Source: Adiantum capillus-veneris
Taxonomy: Eukaryota > Streptophyta > Polypodiopsida > Polypodiales > Pteridaceae
DNA length: 64,000 nucleotides
Assembly (NCBI GenBank): GCA_014529385.2
Contig: CM043963.1
Location: 107,009,412 to 107,073,411, forward strand
Direction of reading: 5' to 3'
This document shows, piece by piece, positions 1-11,790 of this stretch (positions are counted from its first letter, which is position 1; every line of letters begins with the position of its first letter). The notes beneath the pieces are model-generated. The model made no database searches. It saw only the letters and a program-made list of their open reading frames with translations, and had not been told where the DNA came from. Both the position numbers and the translations under genes were made by a program.

Positions 1-2435
1 GTGAAGTACTAGGATGGACAAGACCCTTTTCCAACGGGTCTTTCACTTGGTTCATAATCTCTTCGTTTTGGGCTCGGCTCACACGGTAAGGTGGCCGGTT
101 CAGTGGTGTGCTTCCAGGTATCAGATTAATGGTATGATCTTCAGGACAAGCGGGGGGTAACTCGCCTGCCAGGCCCTCCGAGAAGCAATCGGCATGAGAG
201 TGGAGAAAATCTTGGCGTTCCTTATCAAGTTCAGACATATTTGTCCTATCCTCATCACTCAACTCTTTCATAAAGATCGAGTAAACAAACAGACTGGATT
301 TCTTTAATTTTGAAATGGCCGAAGTCGATACAATAGGGACAGACTCTCCCTTAAGTTTTACATCGAGTACAATGGTTATGCCCTTCTTTGTGGTCAATGT
401 CGCTTTCCTCACCCGATAGTCGACCACGTGTTGTTCTTGTGGTACCAAGGAATTCCCAAGCTTCCAAAGGGATTATGTAAAAGTCCTCATGCCCCAAATA
501 CCCCTGACAATGCAACCAAAGTTTGCCAATGACAGGTGTAATGGCTACGTCCCTGCCGGGTGCCGCTAGAACTGCCTCTGCAAGTGGTCCCATCCGATCG
601 GGAGTGATCTCGAGCCGCGCTGCCAATTCCTGTGAAATGAAGTTGCCCTTAGCTCCTCCATCAAAGAAGATTAGGGCTTCTTGGTCTTTCACTTTGCCCC
701 AAGTTCGGCAAAGTTTTGTACTCTCGTCCATCGTGTTGGGATCGGTACCCACGCAATTTGGAACCAGTTCTGTTTTCTTTTTGCCTTTTCTTCCACGTTC
801 CTTGGCTGCTCTTGAACTCTCAGGCCTTTCATCGTCCTTGTCGTTCTGTTCTTTCTATGCCTTTTTAGGGCACTTCGCGGAGATATGTCCAGTTTCCCCG
901 CATCCAAAAGACTTCCCCTCCTTGATGTAGCGAGCTCTCTCCTTAGGAGTGAGTTTGGGTCGTGCATCTTTCTCTTTCATTTCTGGGTTGCTCTTCCTCT
1001 TTCTACTTTCATTTGTCGAAGTCTGTTCGGCTCTTTGCGTCATGATCTCATCGGTGGGGTAGGTTAAATTGCCAGAGTGAATGGCAAAACCGCGTTTCGC
1101 ATGACTCATCAACTCCTGAATGGAAGCTGACTTTTGTTCCAAGCAGTGATCTCGGATTTCTGTAGAAAGACCCAAGGTAAAGCGCTCAATCTGTTCCTTG
1201 AACGAGATCTTCTTAAATGATGAGTTAGGTAGAAAAGAGCTCCAGAATTTCTCGCAATAAGCGTCCACTGTATCCTTCTTGGCCATCCGAAGATGGTTCC
1301 AAGCAGTTCGTATATCGCGTTCATACTCTAGAGTCAGCCAAGAAGAAATAAAAAGCCTTTTGAATTTCAGCCATTTAATTGGCGCTGTCTTGTTTAATAG
1401 AAGCGTGGACCACCAAGTTCGAGCATTCCCCTTAAAGTAAGAGGCAACTCTCCGAATCTTAGAGTACTCTGAATAACGCCCTCCCGCGAAAGCGATGCCA
1501 AACTGCTATACAAAAGACAAAGCCTTCGAAGCATCTCTATAACTAGAAAACGTGTCAAATTTAATTGACTGTCCATCTTCCTTAAACTCTCGGACTTTCT
1601 TGCTTTTGCCTTCGAGAAAGTCATACTGGTTGGCTTTGTAAAAATTCTTCTTATTTGCATAAGAGCTGCTGTCATCAGAGTATGAACTAGACTAGTCCTC
1701 TGTAGAATTGTCAACCACGGGGCGAGATTTAGACTTCTTTGCCTTTTTCTTGTCCTTTCCAAAGCTTTGCTTTTTGCTTTGCTTTTTGCCTTTTCTGTCT
1801 TCTTCGCTTGAGCCCGATGAGCTAGAAGAATTGTCAGAAGAAGAAGAAGAAGAAGAAGAAGAAGAAGAAGAAGAAGAAGAAGAAGAAGAACTGGGTACTC
1901 CAAATCGAACACGCTTCTTCTGCTTTCTTGCCTTTTCAAAAGTAGATTGACGACCCAAATAACCCGGGAAGTCAGCACCTTTCTTTTGCTTTTTGTCGTG
2001 CTCTTTAGCTTTGTTCTGCGCGTCAAAAAGCTGAGCAATTCGTGCATCAACCACCTCTTCTAATTCTTGCTCTGTATACTTCCTAGGAGTAGGAGGTTTC
2101 TTAAGAGCGGGTTTGCGGGGTGGTTTTGTGGTCTTCCGCCAATGCGTGTGCATCTCATCAAAAGAAGTCTGGCTCATATATTTTGCAAATTTTGGATCCT
2201 TCGCAAAATTAAGCATCATCTTTGTTGCATCACCGATCAATTTTCGACGCTCCATCTCTTGATGCTCCGCTTGAGTAGGCCGAGGCGGGCCGTACCCGAG
2301 TGAATCTTCGTTGTGATGCCTTTCTGCATCTTTGGATGCAGTGGGAGTCGACTGATCTTTGCTTGAAGCCATAGGTGTCGTGCAAAAAGGATCGGATTTC
2401 TTGTAGGAGAGAAATCGGCCGCACTTTGATACCAC
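1..2435 (-). pseudogene. Ty3/gypsy element Gy1: gag, protease and start of RT (runs off left edge)
   Basis: This is the body of a gypsy retrotransposon read right to left. The gag N-terminus lies near 2370-1692 and contains the motif DFPGYLGR, a long Ser tract encoded by a GAA/TTC microsatellite and a Lys-rich tail. More gag with a zinc knuckle lies at 1286-855, the retropepsin at 752-351, and an RT N-terminus with the NRPPYRVSRAQ block at about 330-1. Lesions are visible. The first Cys of the CCHC knuckle is Ser (TCT instead of TGT). The protease triad reads D-G-G-A instead of D-S/T-G-A. The frame shifts within the protease, after the EAW residues. RT catalytic motifs would lie outside the window. 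Gag packages RNA and pol would copy it, but this copy cannot encode an intact polyprotein. Confidence 0.85.
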
Positions 2436-3360
2436 TGTAACAGACTTGGACACTCCAAGTCGAGAATCTACCGCGTCAACACAAATAAGCACTTCAAACA
2501 GTTCACAGTTCACAATTGATTCGACACTGGCCCGGCAGAGTTCCGTGCCTAGAGATATTGGCCCCAAAGACTGGCGCCCCTTTTGGTATTTCAAAGTACA
2601 AGAGTGCAGGCAAGCGCTCACACTCAGACTCTGCTTACAGATGCTCTGAGTTATGAGGCCTATGCGCTTATTTAAAGATTACATGGGATGCTAAAAGCAG
2701 AGCCCCAAAAGCTTCTAAGTTTTAAAAGCTTTCCAAAATAAAGCAACTTTTTGTTTTCCCTCTCATAGGGCTTAGTGGAAAATAGAGCAACTTGCTTTCT
2801 CTCTCTCTCTCTCTCTCTCAACTGCTTGCGTAGAATAAAGCAAAGGTCTCCCACACAAAGCTGCCCAAAAAAAAAGTAGTGCCGTAAATCGCGGAATCCG
2901 TACAGCCTGCCACGTGTCATATTTTCCGCAATTTGTGGGGCTGCCGTACAGCCAGCAACGTCAGCATTTCCCTGGGCTTGTCCATGCAAGTGTGTGTATA
3001 CTGCGCAACCACGTCACCAGTTTGTGACAAAGAAACAGAGGAAACCCCAACTTATGGAGTCCTACCTAGTGGCCCAAAGGGTTAGGAATTAGTAATCCTA
3101 ACCCCTACCAACTTATTGACACTTCTGGAGGGGCCTAAATTAAACACACACATACACACACAAAGATTGCATAAAAAGGACAGATGACGTGGCAAGTGTA
3201 TGGATGCTTGCGATTTGCATTGACTGCCACGTGGCATATTTTGTACGAATTTTTGCTGGTTGTGGACAGAATTCTTTTTTTCCAAGAAAAAGATCCTTCC
3301 AGTAGTTAATAAAATTGCCGAATGGGCTACAATTTGCCCCTGCTAAAGAGGGCTGTCACA
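2436..3360 (-). repeat. 5' LTR of Gy1 with adjacent primer binding site
   Basis: In element orientation the LTR starts TGTGACAGCC at 3360 and ends CTGTTACA at 2436. It is followed by a primer-site-like GTGGTATCAAAGTGC (2435-2421), close to the tRNA-Met complement TGGTATCAGAGC. Just inside the end is the hairpin CTTGGA-gtg-TCCAAG, also present in the Gy2 LTR. The U3 part carries several ACGTGGC/GCCACGT (G-box or ABRE-like) motifs, for example near 2910, 3185 and 3230. A TTTAAATA box lies near 2665. The LTR contains a (TC)n tract near 2793-2819. The outer boundary rests on the TG...CA rule only; the second LTR is outside the window. Confidence 0.6.
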
Positions 3361-3864
3361 AAGTGATGATGTGGCATGAGAAATGGCTGAGTGGACAAGA
3401 GAAATTGAACGGACTAACTTGAAGAACTTATGAAGCACCGGCCGTGGGGCGCGAAGCCCTAAAAGCCAGAAGTTGAACTCTGGCGGACACATCGGTAAAA
3501 CGCGCTGATTGCTGATGTGGCAGTGTTCTACAGACAGCTAACATGACAGATTGTACAGAATTCCGAAAATTGCGTTGCTGTGCTGACATGGCAGGTTGTA
3601 TGGATTTTCGTAAATTATGCTGGCAGCTTTTGCAGATTCTAGCGCTATCTTTTGGGACCCAAAGCGTTTGGGGTTTAGTGCTTCTGAACTAATTGCTTTT
3701 GGTGCTTTGCTTTTGGACATCCCTTGTAAATTTAAAAGAGCCCTTGGGCCTCTCACTTTGCAGAGCATCTGGACACAAAGTCTAAGAGTAGAGGACCCTT
3801 GGGAGTTGTACTTTGCAGTGATCAATAAGAACTTCTGGGCATGGAACTCCGTCGTGCCGTGTCG

Positions 3865-3908
<44 letters not shown>

Positions 3909-3986
3909 AGTAAAGTTCAGTGATTTTGAAGTTTCTGTTCGTGTGTTGCTATTGATTTCTTGCTTGGAGTGTCCAAGCTTGTAACA
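3361..3986 (+). repeat. LTR of Gy2 (5'-truncated) and primer binding site
   Basis: This LTR points opposite to Gy1. It ends TTGTAACA at 3986 and is followed by a classical primer site TGGTATCAGAGC at 3988-3999. Stretches match the Gy1 LTR in inverted orientation: the gcttttgg/gctttgctttt segment, the TTTAAA box before GAGCATCTGG, and the hairpin CTTGGA-gtg-TCCAAG at 3963-3977. A (TC)n tract is at 3868-3907. No TG start of the TGTGACAGC type is seen downstream of 3360, so the LTR looks cut at its 5' side, probably by the Gy1 insertion (inference). Confidence 0.6.
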
Positions 3987-4001
3987 GTGGTATCAGAGCT
4001 C

Positions 4002-4867
4002 ATAAAGATTCTTCTTTTACGGAGGATCCGATCCCTTCTACAAAACACATTGATTCTTGGGGAGAATCTGATAGACCAGTCAAGTTTTTTTTGTTTGTTA
4101 AAGAATCGTTTGTGTCTCGACCCCAGATATTAGCCACTCCCACCCTTCGTCCATCGCGCATCGGGCGCGCTCGTGTCTTCATCCATCTGTCTTATTGGGC
4201 ATAAGCCATAAAGAACCCAAGAGTGCACATGGGTTCTCACGGAGAATCTGACAGAGATAACACCTCTCGGTGGGGAAGGCAAAGAAAAGTTGAAATCCGG
4301 CGTGAAAACTGAAGAAAAGAATGAAGAATTGGGCAAATTTTCGGTGGGGAAGTTTGCCAGAGCGGAATACAAACGTCAACTGTAGGTTGACACGTGTGTG
4401 AAAAGATAAATGAAGTACTCCCAAAACCCGAAATATGTGAAGTATCTAAAGACTTATTTGATGGATTAGATTCACGCGAGATGGCGAGAAGCCATTGATT
4501 CTCCTCTCAGGGGAGAGAGATGAAAGGACAAATGAGTGCAGAAAAGTGGAAGTTGTACTCGTAGAAAGAGATGGACAAAGCTCTCAAAAGGAAGACGAAC
4601 CAGATAATGAAAGGTTTGAAGCACTCTCGGAAGAAGAGGAAATCGGTGGATTTCCCCGGTTATTTGGGCCGAAAGTCGAGTTTCGAGGTGACAAGCAGAT
4701 CCAGAAGCGTGCCTATTTCAAGGATGATTGAGTTTTTTTTTTCGTCTTTAGAGAGTTCTGACAGTTCGTCGACCTCTAGTACTAGACAGGATGAGAAAAG
4801 ACGGAAGAAGCGGAGAAAAAGCAAGAAAAGCAGATTTCTAAAAAGCCTCGCAGGCATGGAAGCCTAG
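4002..4867 (+). pseudogene. Gy2 leader and decayed gag fragment
   Basis: Downstream of the Gy2 primer site, the reading frame at 4571-4867 repeats the DFPGYLGR motif and the following Ser-rich then Lys/Arg-rich order seen in Gy1 gag. This identifies it as a second, diverged copy of the same gypsy family on the opposite strand. A parallel frame at 4495-4731 reads the same region shifted, which indicates a frameshift. The Ser tract is not GAA-expanded as it is in Gy1. No protease or RT follows, because the element is cut off before the copia LTR at 5089. About 220 bp (4868-5088) remain unassigned. Confidence 0.7.
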
Positions 4868-5088
4868 CAGGCAGTGTCGCTGTGTCTCAAGTGGGTGATC
4901 ATAGGCGGCACATACTGCCGGGAGGCCGCTTTGCACCAAGGGGCGGCCTAGAGGCCCACTACACTCGCACCAAGGGACGACTTTCCCAAGGCGAGAGCAG
5001 CCAGTGTCATGACTGGAGATTTGACGGGTCGGGGTCGATGACACAAATCCTCCGACTGATGCCTACAACGCTGATCCTCTGAAAGTAG

Positions 5089-5372
5089 TGTTGAGCGCGC
5101 GGCGGTGTGTGCAAGTGAAAGAGCACGCGAGGAAGTGCAGTGTGTGTGCAGAGAGGGGTGGCGAAAGCCAGCAGGAGAGGAAGCGCTAGCAGAACGATGA
5201 GGGAGAGAGAGAGGGCTCACGTTTTTGGGGAAAACTCAATAAGTGAGTTTTGGGTTTTCCCACTTTTATTATAAGTGACCTTTAAAAAATGTGTCCAGGT
5301 CCAGGTTCATATTGAACCTGGACAAAGTATAAAAATGTACAAAAAGGGGTTATTTAGGCCTTTAACCCAACA
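5089..5372 (-). repeat. 3' LTR of Co1 (284 bp) with adjoining polypurine tract
   Basis: This is the left-hand LTR, 3' in element orientation. On the minus strand it is preceded by AAGTGGGAGGT (plus 5373-5383), a copia-type polypurine tract for plus-strand priming. It contains a perfect inverted repeat with arms CCAGGTTCA and TGAACCTGG around the centre TAT (near 5301-5321). Confidence 0.95.
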
Positions 5373-5407
5373 ACCTCCCACTTAAAGGCATAAATGACAC
5401 CTTTAAG

Positions 5408-8400
5408 TTAACCAACTCCCACCAGCTGTATGTAATGCTCATATTGAGCCTTAGCAAGACTCTTGGTGAGAACATCTGCAGGGTTATCCTGTGTGTGAAT
5501 CTTAGTCAAGGTGACTAGACCATCCTCCAATACCTGTCGTATGAAGTGGTATCACACATCAATGTGCTTTGTGCGTGCATGAAACACGGCATTCTTGGCC
5601 AAATAGACAGCACTTTGGCTATCACATCCCAAGACAGGAGTACTAGCAGGCATACCAAGCTCTTTGACAAGTCTGCCCAACCATATGGCCTCTTTAGAAG
5701 CCTCAGTGGCTGAAATATATTCAGCCTCAGTAGTACTCAATGCAACAATTTTCTGCAGTCGTGAACACCAAGAGACATCACCACCAGGAATAGCAAACAC
5801 ATAGCCACTAGTGGACTTCCTGGTATCCAAGTCACCTGCCATATCTGCATCACAATAGCCCTGCAACTTCAGGTCACTTTTGCCATAGCATATACACCTA
5901 GATTGTGTACCTGACGAGTATCTCAGAATGCATTTCACAGCTTTCCAATGTGCTTTGCCGGGATTGGACATGTATCTACTAACAACTCCCACCGCATGGG
6001 CAATGTCAGGCCGAGTGGCAACCATAGCATACATAAGAGAACCACAAGCTGATGCATAAGGGATTCCCTTCATAGCATTCATTGCCACGTCATCCTTTGG
6101 GCAATCGGCTTTGCTAAGTTTTGTGTGTGGAGGTAAAGGTACTCCAAGTGACTTAGCTTCAGCCATGTTAAACCTGTCAAGTACTTCAGCAATGTACTTT
6201 TCTTGAGATAAGAAGAGCAATTTCAGCTTTCTATCTCTCTTGATTCTCATGCCCAAGATGTGCTCAGCATCACCTAAATCCTTCATTGCAAAAGCTGAAT
6301 TCAGCTGACGTTTAAGAGCATCAATGGTAGACTTATGCTTCCCAGCAATCAACATATCATCTACATATAGCACAAGGATTATAGGACTTCTATCATTATC
6401 CTTCTTTGTATACAAACAATGGTCTGAATGGCTGCGTTTAAAGCCTTGAGACAGCATAAAAGTATCAAACTTTTTCTACCACTGACGTGATGACTGCCTC
6501 AAACCATACAGTGCCCTTCTTAGTTTGCATACAAGTTCCTTTCTATCAGGAACTACAAAACCCTCAGGTTGCTTCATGTAGATATCTTCATCAATGTCAC
6601 CATGAAGAAAAGTTGTTTTTACATCCATTTGATTCAATTCTAAGTCAAGCACTGCAGCGAGAGCAAAAAGGACACGCAATGTCGTAAGCTTTACAACAGG
6701 AGAAAAGGTCTCTTGAAAGTCAATCCCCTCTTTCTGTGCATACCCTTTGGCAACTAACCTTGCTTTATACTTGGGCTTTCCATCAACACATTTGACCTTG
6801 TAAACCCATTTGTTAGGAAGAGCCTTTCTTCCTTTAGGCAATGGCACAAGATCCCAAGTATTGTTTGCATGCAAAGATTTGATTTCCTCTTGCATCGCAA
6901 GCTCCCACTTATTGCTTAACTCACATGATTTTGCCTCTTTATATGTAAGAGGCTCTCCCTCATCTGTCAACATAACATGATGCAAAGAGGGGTCAAAGCG
7001 TTGTATCAACCTTTTGACACGAGTAGACCTGCGTACCCAATGATCTACATTCTCAGGCACAGGTTCTACATCAGGAGGCAACTCATTTTCAGCATGCTCA
7101 TGCTGCTGAAAATCATTTTCAGCCATGACAGGTGGCTGTCCATCCTCATTTGGAGCATCTAAATCATGTCCTACCTCTTCTGGCTCAAGGTTTTAACCGG
7201 TTGATTATCAATTTCAGCTTGCGGTAATGCATCCTGAGGCTCTTTTTCAACATCAATAGGTGGCAAGAGAGGCTGAAATTTAACCGATTTCTTGTCAATT
7301 TCAGAAGATGTAGCATTTTTCAGCAATTTAGCCTCATTGAACACTACATCTCGGCTGCGTACTACCCTCTTAAACTGAGGCAACCATATCCTGTTGCCCA
7401 TTTCACCCTCTTCCCCATAACCTAGGAAGAGTCCTTGGATGGAGTTGGCATCTAGCTTTGTCCTCAAGTCATTACGAACATGGACAAAAGCCTCACAGCC
7501 AAACACTCTCAAATGATCATAAGAGGCAGGTTTGCCATACCAAACCTCCTCTGGAATGTCATTTTTTAGCGTACTGTTAGGAGAGCGATTGCATACATGA
7601 ACTGCAGTTTTCAAAGCCTCTCCCCAAAACCCATGAGGGAGATTAGCCGTGGACAACATGCAACGCACTCTCTCACATAAAGTACGGTTATACCTCTCAG
7701 CCACACCATTAGAAGATGGATTATAAGGGGCTGTCAACTCCCTTTTAATCCCATATTCTTCGCAATAACGCTGAAATTCAGCAGACGTGTACTCCCCCCA
7801 TTGTCAGATCTCAGACATTTAAGCTTACTACCCTTTTGCGTACTCACAAAAGCATGAAACCTCTTAAATGCATTAAATGTTTCACTCTTATTCTTTAACA
7901 AATATGCCCAACCTTTCCTAGTGCAATCATCAATGAATGTAATAAAGTATAATGCACCACTAAAAGACTTAACAGGCATTGAACATACATCGGAGTGAAT
8001 TAAATCAAGAGCATTAGCTTTGCGCGAGACACCAGAATAATAAGAAGACTTCTTTTGTTTACCATACAAACAGTCATTACAAAAATCTAACTTGGTGACC
8101 TTTACATCAACCCTCTTCAAAGAGGAGAGCACATCAAGTCCCTTCAGGCTCATATGGCCAAGTCTTGTGTGCCACAACTCCAAATGAGAAGCAATTTCGG
8201 CCACTGCAAGAAACTTGCCAGGCAAAGCTTTGCCATGTAAATAGTACAATGTACCACTCTTGCATCCCTTGACAATGAGCATTGATCCCTTAAGCAACTT
8301 CCATGAACCCCCAGCAAAAATGGTTGTATAACCCTGTGCATCCATCTGGCCAATAGACAATAGACTCTTCTTGATGCTTGGTACATACCTTACATCTTTA

Positions 8401-9590
8401 AGCATAAACTCTTGGCCATTGTTTAATGCCAAGCGCACAGTGCCCATACCTTCAATGTCACAAGCATGGTTATCCCCAAGGTAAACCTTGCCATACTTGC
8501 CTGCATGATAAGAAGCAAAACACTCCACAGATGGAGTCACATGAAATGAGGCACCCGAGTCTACTATCCAAGACTGTGTAAGGCCATCATTTGCACTTAG
8601 CAATGCATCAATGACATCTCTACGTGAGATAAGCATGTCTTTAGCATTTGCTACAACAAAATCTGAGGGGCATGAAGCTGCAACCAAGATCTCCTCACTG
8701 TCGGATAACTCTGTGATAACCACACTAGAGGATACATTGACATTCTCTGAATCCTTGGAGGAGGTACCTGCTGATTTTTCCCCTTTCTTATCCTCTGTCT
8801 TCTTCTTCTCCTGTGATTCCTTCTTTCTTTTCTGCTCTTTCTTGAAATACCTGCAATCTGGCTTCTTATGGCCTTTTCTACCACATTGGTAACAAGTCAC
8901 ATCCTTATCCCTAGACTTGCTTTTGCTCCTGTTTTGAGTCTTGGTACCTGCATTTTGCTTCTGACTTCTGCCTCTCGCATTGTAAGCAGAACTGCCACCT
9001 TCCCCACCACTAGACTTGCGTCTAATTTCCTCATTTAAGATGGAGCCTTTCACTCCATCATATGTGAGGTTGGGGCTATTACTCAAAGAAACCACAAGCG
9101 TTTCCCAAGAGTCTGGCAAAGTCATTAACAAAAATATGGCTTTCAACTTGTCATCAAAAGGCTGAAGCCCAGTATCCTGTAGGTGACTCATAACACTGGT
9201 GAAAGCACTTAAGTGCTCAGAAGCCGACTTGGCTTCGTCAAGCATCATGTTCACCAGTTTGCGCATCAAATGCACCTGATTCACAGGGGTGGCATTCTCA
9301 TAAGTGGCCTTCAACTTATGCCAAATTGCATGTGCAATGTCCAAGCCCTTTATGTCCACCAGAATGTCATCGGTCACAGCCTTTTTGATATAGGCCTTTG
9401 CCCTCTTGTTGAGCTTGGCCCAATCCTCATCCGGCATATCCTAAGGCTTTACAGCCAAAAGGGCGTCCTCACAATCCTTGAGGAACAAAATCCCCTGCAT
9501 CGTGTCTTGCCATAGGTCGAAACCTGTACCGTCAAATCGCTTGATTTCCATCAAGCTCTTGGCATCATACGACGAGGAAGTAGAGGCCAT
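5408..9590 (-). pseudogene. Co1 gag-protease-integrase-RT-RNase H polyprotein, broken
   Basis: The start ATG is at 9590 (MASTSSSYDAKSL, with FDGTGFDLWQ typical of copia gag). Domains follow in copia order: gag, zinc knuckle CYQCGRKGHKKPDC (near 8890), protease DSGASFH (near 8555), integrase with the DNGG motif (near 7800) and NGVAERYNRT, RT with intact YVDD (near 6365), and RNase H with the TKHIDV block. The open frame would end at 5408. Lesions are a TAG at 9441-9443 early in gag; loss of one G in a G run at 7794-7799, inside the integrase active-site motif; a frame change near 7185-7195 in the integrase-RT linker; TAG at 6476-6478 just after the RT LRRALYGLRQS block; and TGA at 5552-5554 in RNase H. 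Autonomous function is lost. Confidence 0.92.
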
Positions 9591-10107
9591 TTGCACGGAT
9601 AAAAATGCAACAGAAAGTGTCTACACAAAATCTGAAAATTTTCAGTGATCACAATGTACCGCATGTTGCATACAATGTGTTGAAAATTTCAGCAATTAAC
9701 AAGTATCCCCAATGCGTACTTGCATAAATCCACAAAAGGCGTATATAAACCTCAATTTGTGTACATAAAAACAGTCCAATTCTGAATTTTCTGCAAATTT
9801 ACTGTTTTGGCGCATCAATTTGCATCAAATGGACCTGTTTTGAGTGGAAAAAGCAAGGGGCATTCACGGGAATCGATTTCGAACACCTGCGTTTTGCTGT
9901 TTTGACCTGTAATTTTCTGGTTTTTACCTGTTTTGACCTAATTTCAGCTTGTTTTAGGCTGTTTTGGAAACCCTAATCACCCTAGGTGACATTAGAAGCA
10001 AGGGGCTTCGCGATGAAAGCGGAAATTTGACGCGAGAGAAGCCTTTTGCCTGCTGTCCAGCCACCTACGCAAAGCTTTTGAAACCCTAATCTGGCTCTGA
10101 TACTAGT

Positions 10108-10401
10108 TGTTGAGCGCGCGGCGGTGTGTGCAAGTGAAAGAGCATGCGAGGAAGTGCAGTGTGTGTGCAGAGAGGGGTGGCGAAAGCCGGCAGGAGAGGA
10201 AGCGCTAGCAGAACGATGAGGGAGATAGAGAGGGCTCACGTTTTTGGGGAAAACTCAATAAGTGAGTTTTGGGTTTTCCCACTTTTATTGTAAGTGACCT
10301 TTAAAAAATGTGTCCAAGTTTATATTTGTCCAGGTTCAATATGAACCTGGACAAAGTATAAAAATGTACAAAAAGGGGTTATTTAGGCCTTTAACCCAAC
10401 A
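10108..10401 (-). repeat. 5' LTR of Co1 (294 bp) with primer site
   Basis: This is the right-hand LTR, 5' in element orientation. On the minus strand the next bases read CTAGTATCAGAGCCAG (plus 10092-10107), a primer binding site with one mismatch to TGGTATCAGAGC. Compared with the other LTR it has a 10-bp longer stretch after GTGTCCA, and the hairpin centre reads ATA instead of TAT. Confidence 0.95.
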
Positions 10402-10406
10402 AGTAG

Positions 10407-11790
10407 CACTTGGCCATGCTGATGCCTCGGCAGTGACTCTATGGAGGTGACCCTCCCTCTGTACCTCGAAGAAACTGGGGGAACCTGTGAGACTGAGCAC
10501 GCCCCGACTGAAATGAGGACCTCCAGTTGCGTGAAGGCCCCCATCTAGCAGGGAGCTGCCGACTCCAAACGGGTGTGCCACTTTGCAGGTATAGCCTCTA
10601 TAATGTCCTGACACATGCTCTGTGCTCCCCTCATGTCGCACGGCTGCATGTCTTGGATCTCCTTAGAGAGTCCTGTAAATTGTAGCCAGTCTCTCCAAAA
10701 GTACGGGCTGGACCCACTGCCATGTGGCCCCAACAGACATGGGGTCTGCTACCAACCATGTGGCCTCACTGTGTGCTAACCAAAGGGTTCCAAACAAGTG
10801 GCTGCCTCAACCACTTTTGTATGCATGTGGGCTGGTGTTGCTCAAGGCCACCTGGGAGCTGCTCCAAGAGTGAAGCAGGCTCGCAGCAAAGCGATCGTCC
10901 CATCTCTTGCTCAGGCCTACTTTGTGCATCTCTGAGAAGATCCAACGGGTGGAGGACCTCCATGGGCCGCCTGCCTGTGGGACCTGGGCCCGAATCCGGT
11001 GTAGCAACAGCTCCTTCTAGGGCTCCTCCCTGGAAGAAGTCCTCTGATCACAAGCTTCCCAAGGAGGGCTCCACTCTGTCATGCAAAGGCGATGATCCCC
11101 AAACCTCCCCGAGAGCAGGGTAAAGTAATGACCTGCTAGGAGACCTTGGCTTGAGCCGATTGTGTGTGTCGATCTGACCACAAGAAGTTTCTTATCAGAC
11201 GCTCCAGCTGGCTGATACAAGAGCTCGAGAAAATCCAGCAAGACGTGATGTATCACATATTAGCCAACAACACCTGGTTGGGCACCACAACCCTGCCAGC
11301 AAGAGAAAGCCTTGCTGAGCTCCAATGAAGATGTTTCCTCTTGATGGAAATGAGGAGAGGAGCAAATTGCTGCTCTGGTGACAAATCTAGACCAACCTGG
11401 CAGCCCAAGTAGCGTATTGGTGTCCCTGGGGCCTGGAGGAATCCACCTAAAGTCCTCTCGAGGCGACCAATCGGGCAAGGGAGCACTACCAACCCAGAAA
11501 GCCACCGTCTTCCGCCAGTTGATCAATGCTCCGGATGCACAATAGAAAACCTCAGGAGACTGCTCACGCTTGTGCAAGTTGGCCTCCCGGCCCTCCAAAA
11601 ACAAACCTGAGTCATCAGCAAACTCAGCATCCATAAGCTCCTCTCCCATGGCGGGTACCCACCATCTCAAAAAACTCTCGAGTAACTTTGTCGCCCACTT
11701 GGGTCCACTAACTTACTAAGATGCCGGACAGTGATAGGCAAACCCATGGCGCCGCTCGTCAGAGCGTGCTGCATCTGATCCTCTATCTAG
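10407..11790 (-). pseudogene. L1-type LINE reverse transcriptase remnant
   Basis: On the minus strand, 11670-11260 encodes FADDSGLFLEG, the catalytic box of non-LTR reverse transcriptases. The thumb/connection region follows (IRYLGCQVG, LSLAGRVV at 11492-11253), then a stretch near 11230-11100 readable as QLERLIRNFLW and RGGLGI with stop codons in frame. Upstream, 11790-11690 reads HALTSGAMGLPI before the FADD box. Frames change at least twice and stops interrupt the reading, so it is dead. Endonuclease and poly(A) tail were not found. The base composition is more GC-rich than in its neighbours. Confidence 0.75.

Larger units (their letters stand above)
5089..10401 (-). mobile_element. Copia element Co1, near full length, with 5-bp target duplication
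   Basis: A 5.3-kb Ty1/copia element is bounded by LTRs at 5089-5372 and 10108-10401. Each LTR begins TGTTGAGCGC and ends CCCAACA on the plus strand. AGTAG sits directly outside both ends (5084-5088 and 10402-10406), a perfect target-site duplication. The two LTRs differ by about four substitutions, one 10-bp indel and an inverted 3-nt hairpin centre, so insertion is fairly recent. The right flank is an L1-like RT remnant, so the element probably landed in a dead LINE. Internal genes run leftwards and carry several lesions (see the gag-pol entry). Confidence 0.95.

Noticed and set aside
4868-5088. Continuation of the LINE remnant on the left flank of Co1
   Set aside because: Reading across the AGTAG duplication gives no LINE motif before stops; left unassigned.
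10545-11256. Plus- and minus-strand 60-130-codon frames around 10.5-11.2 kb
   Set aside because: They are shadows of the frameshifted LINE RT remnant or random frames in GC-rich DNA.
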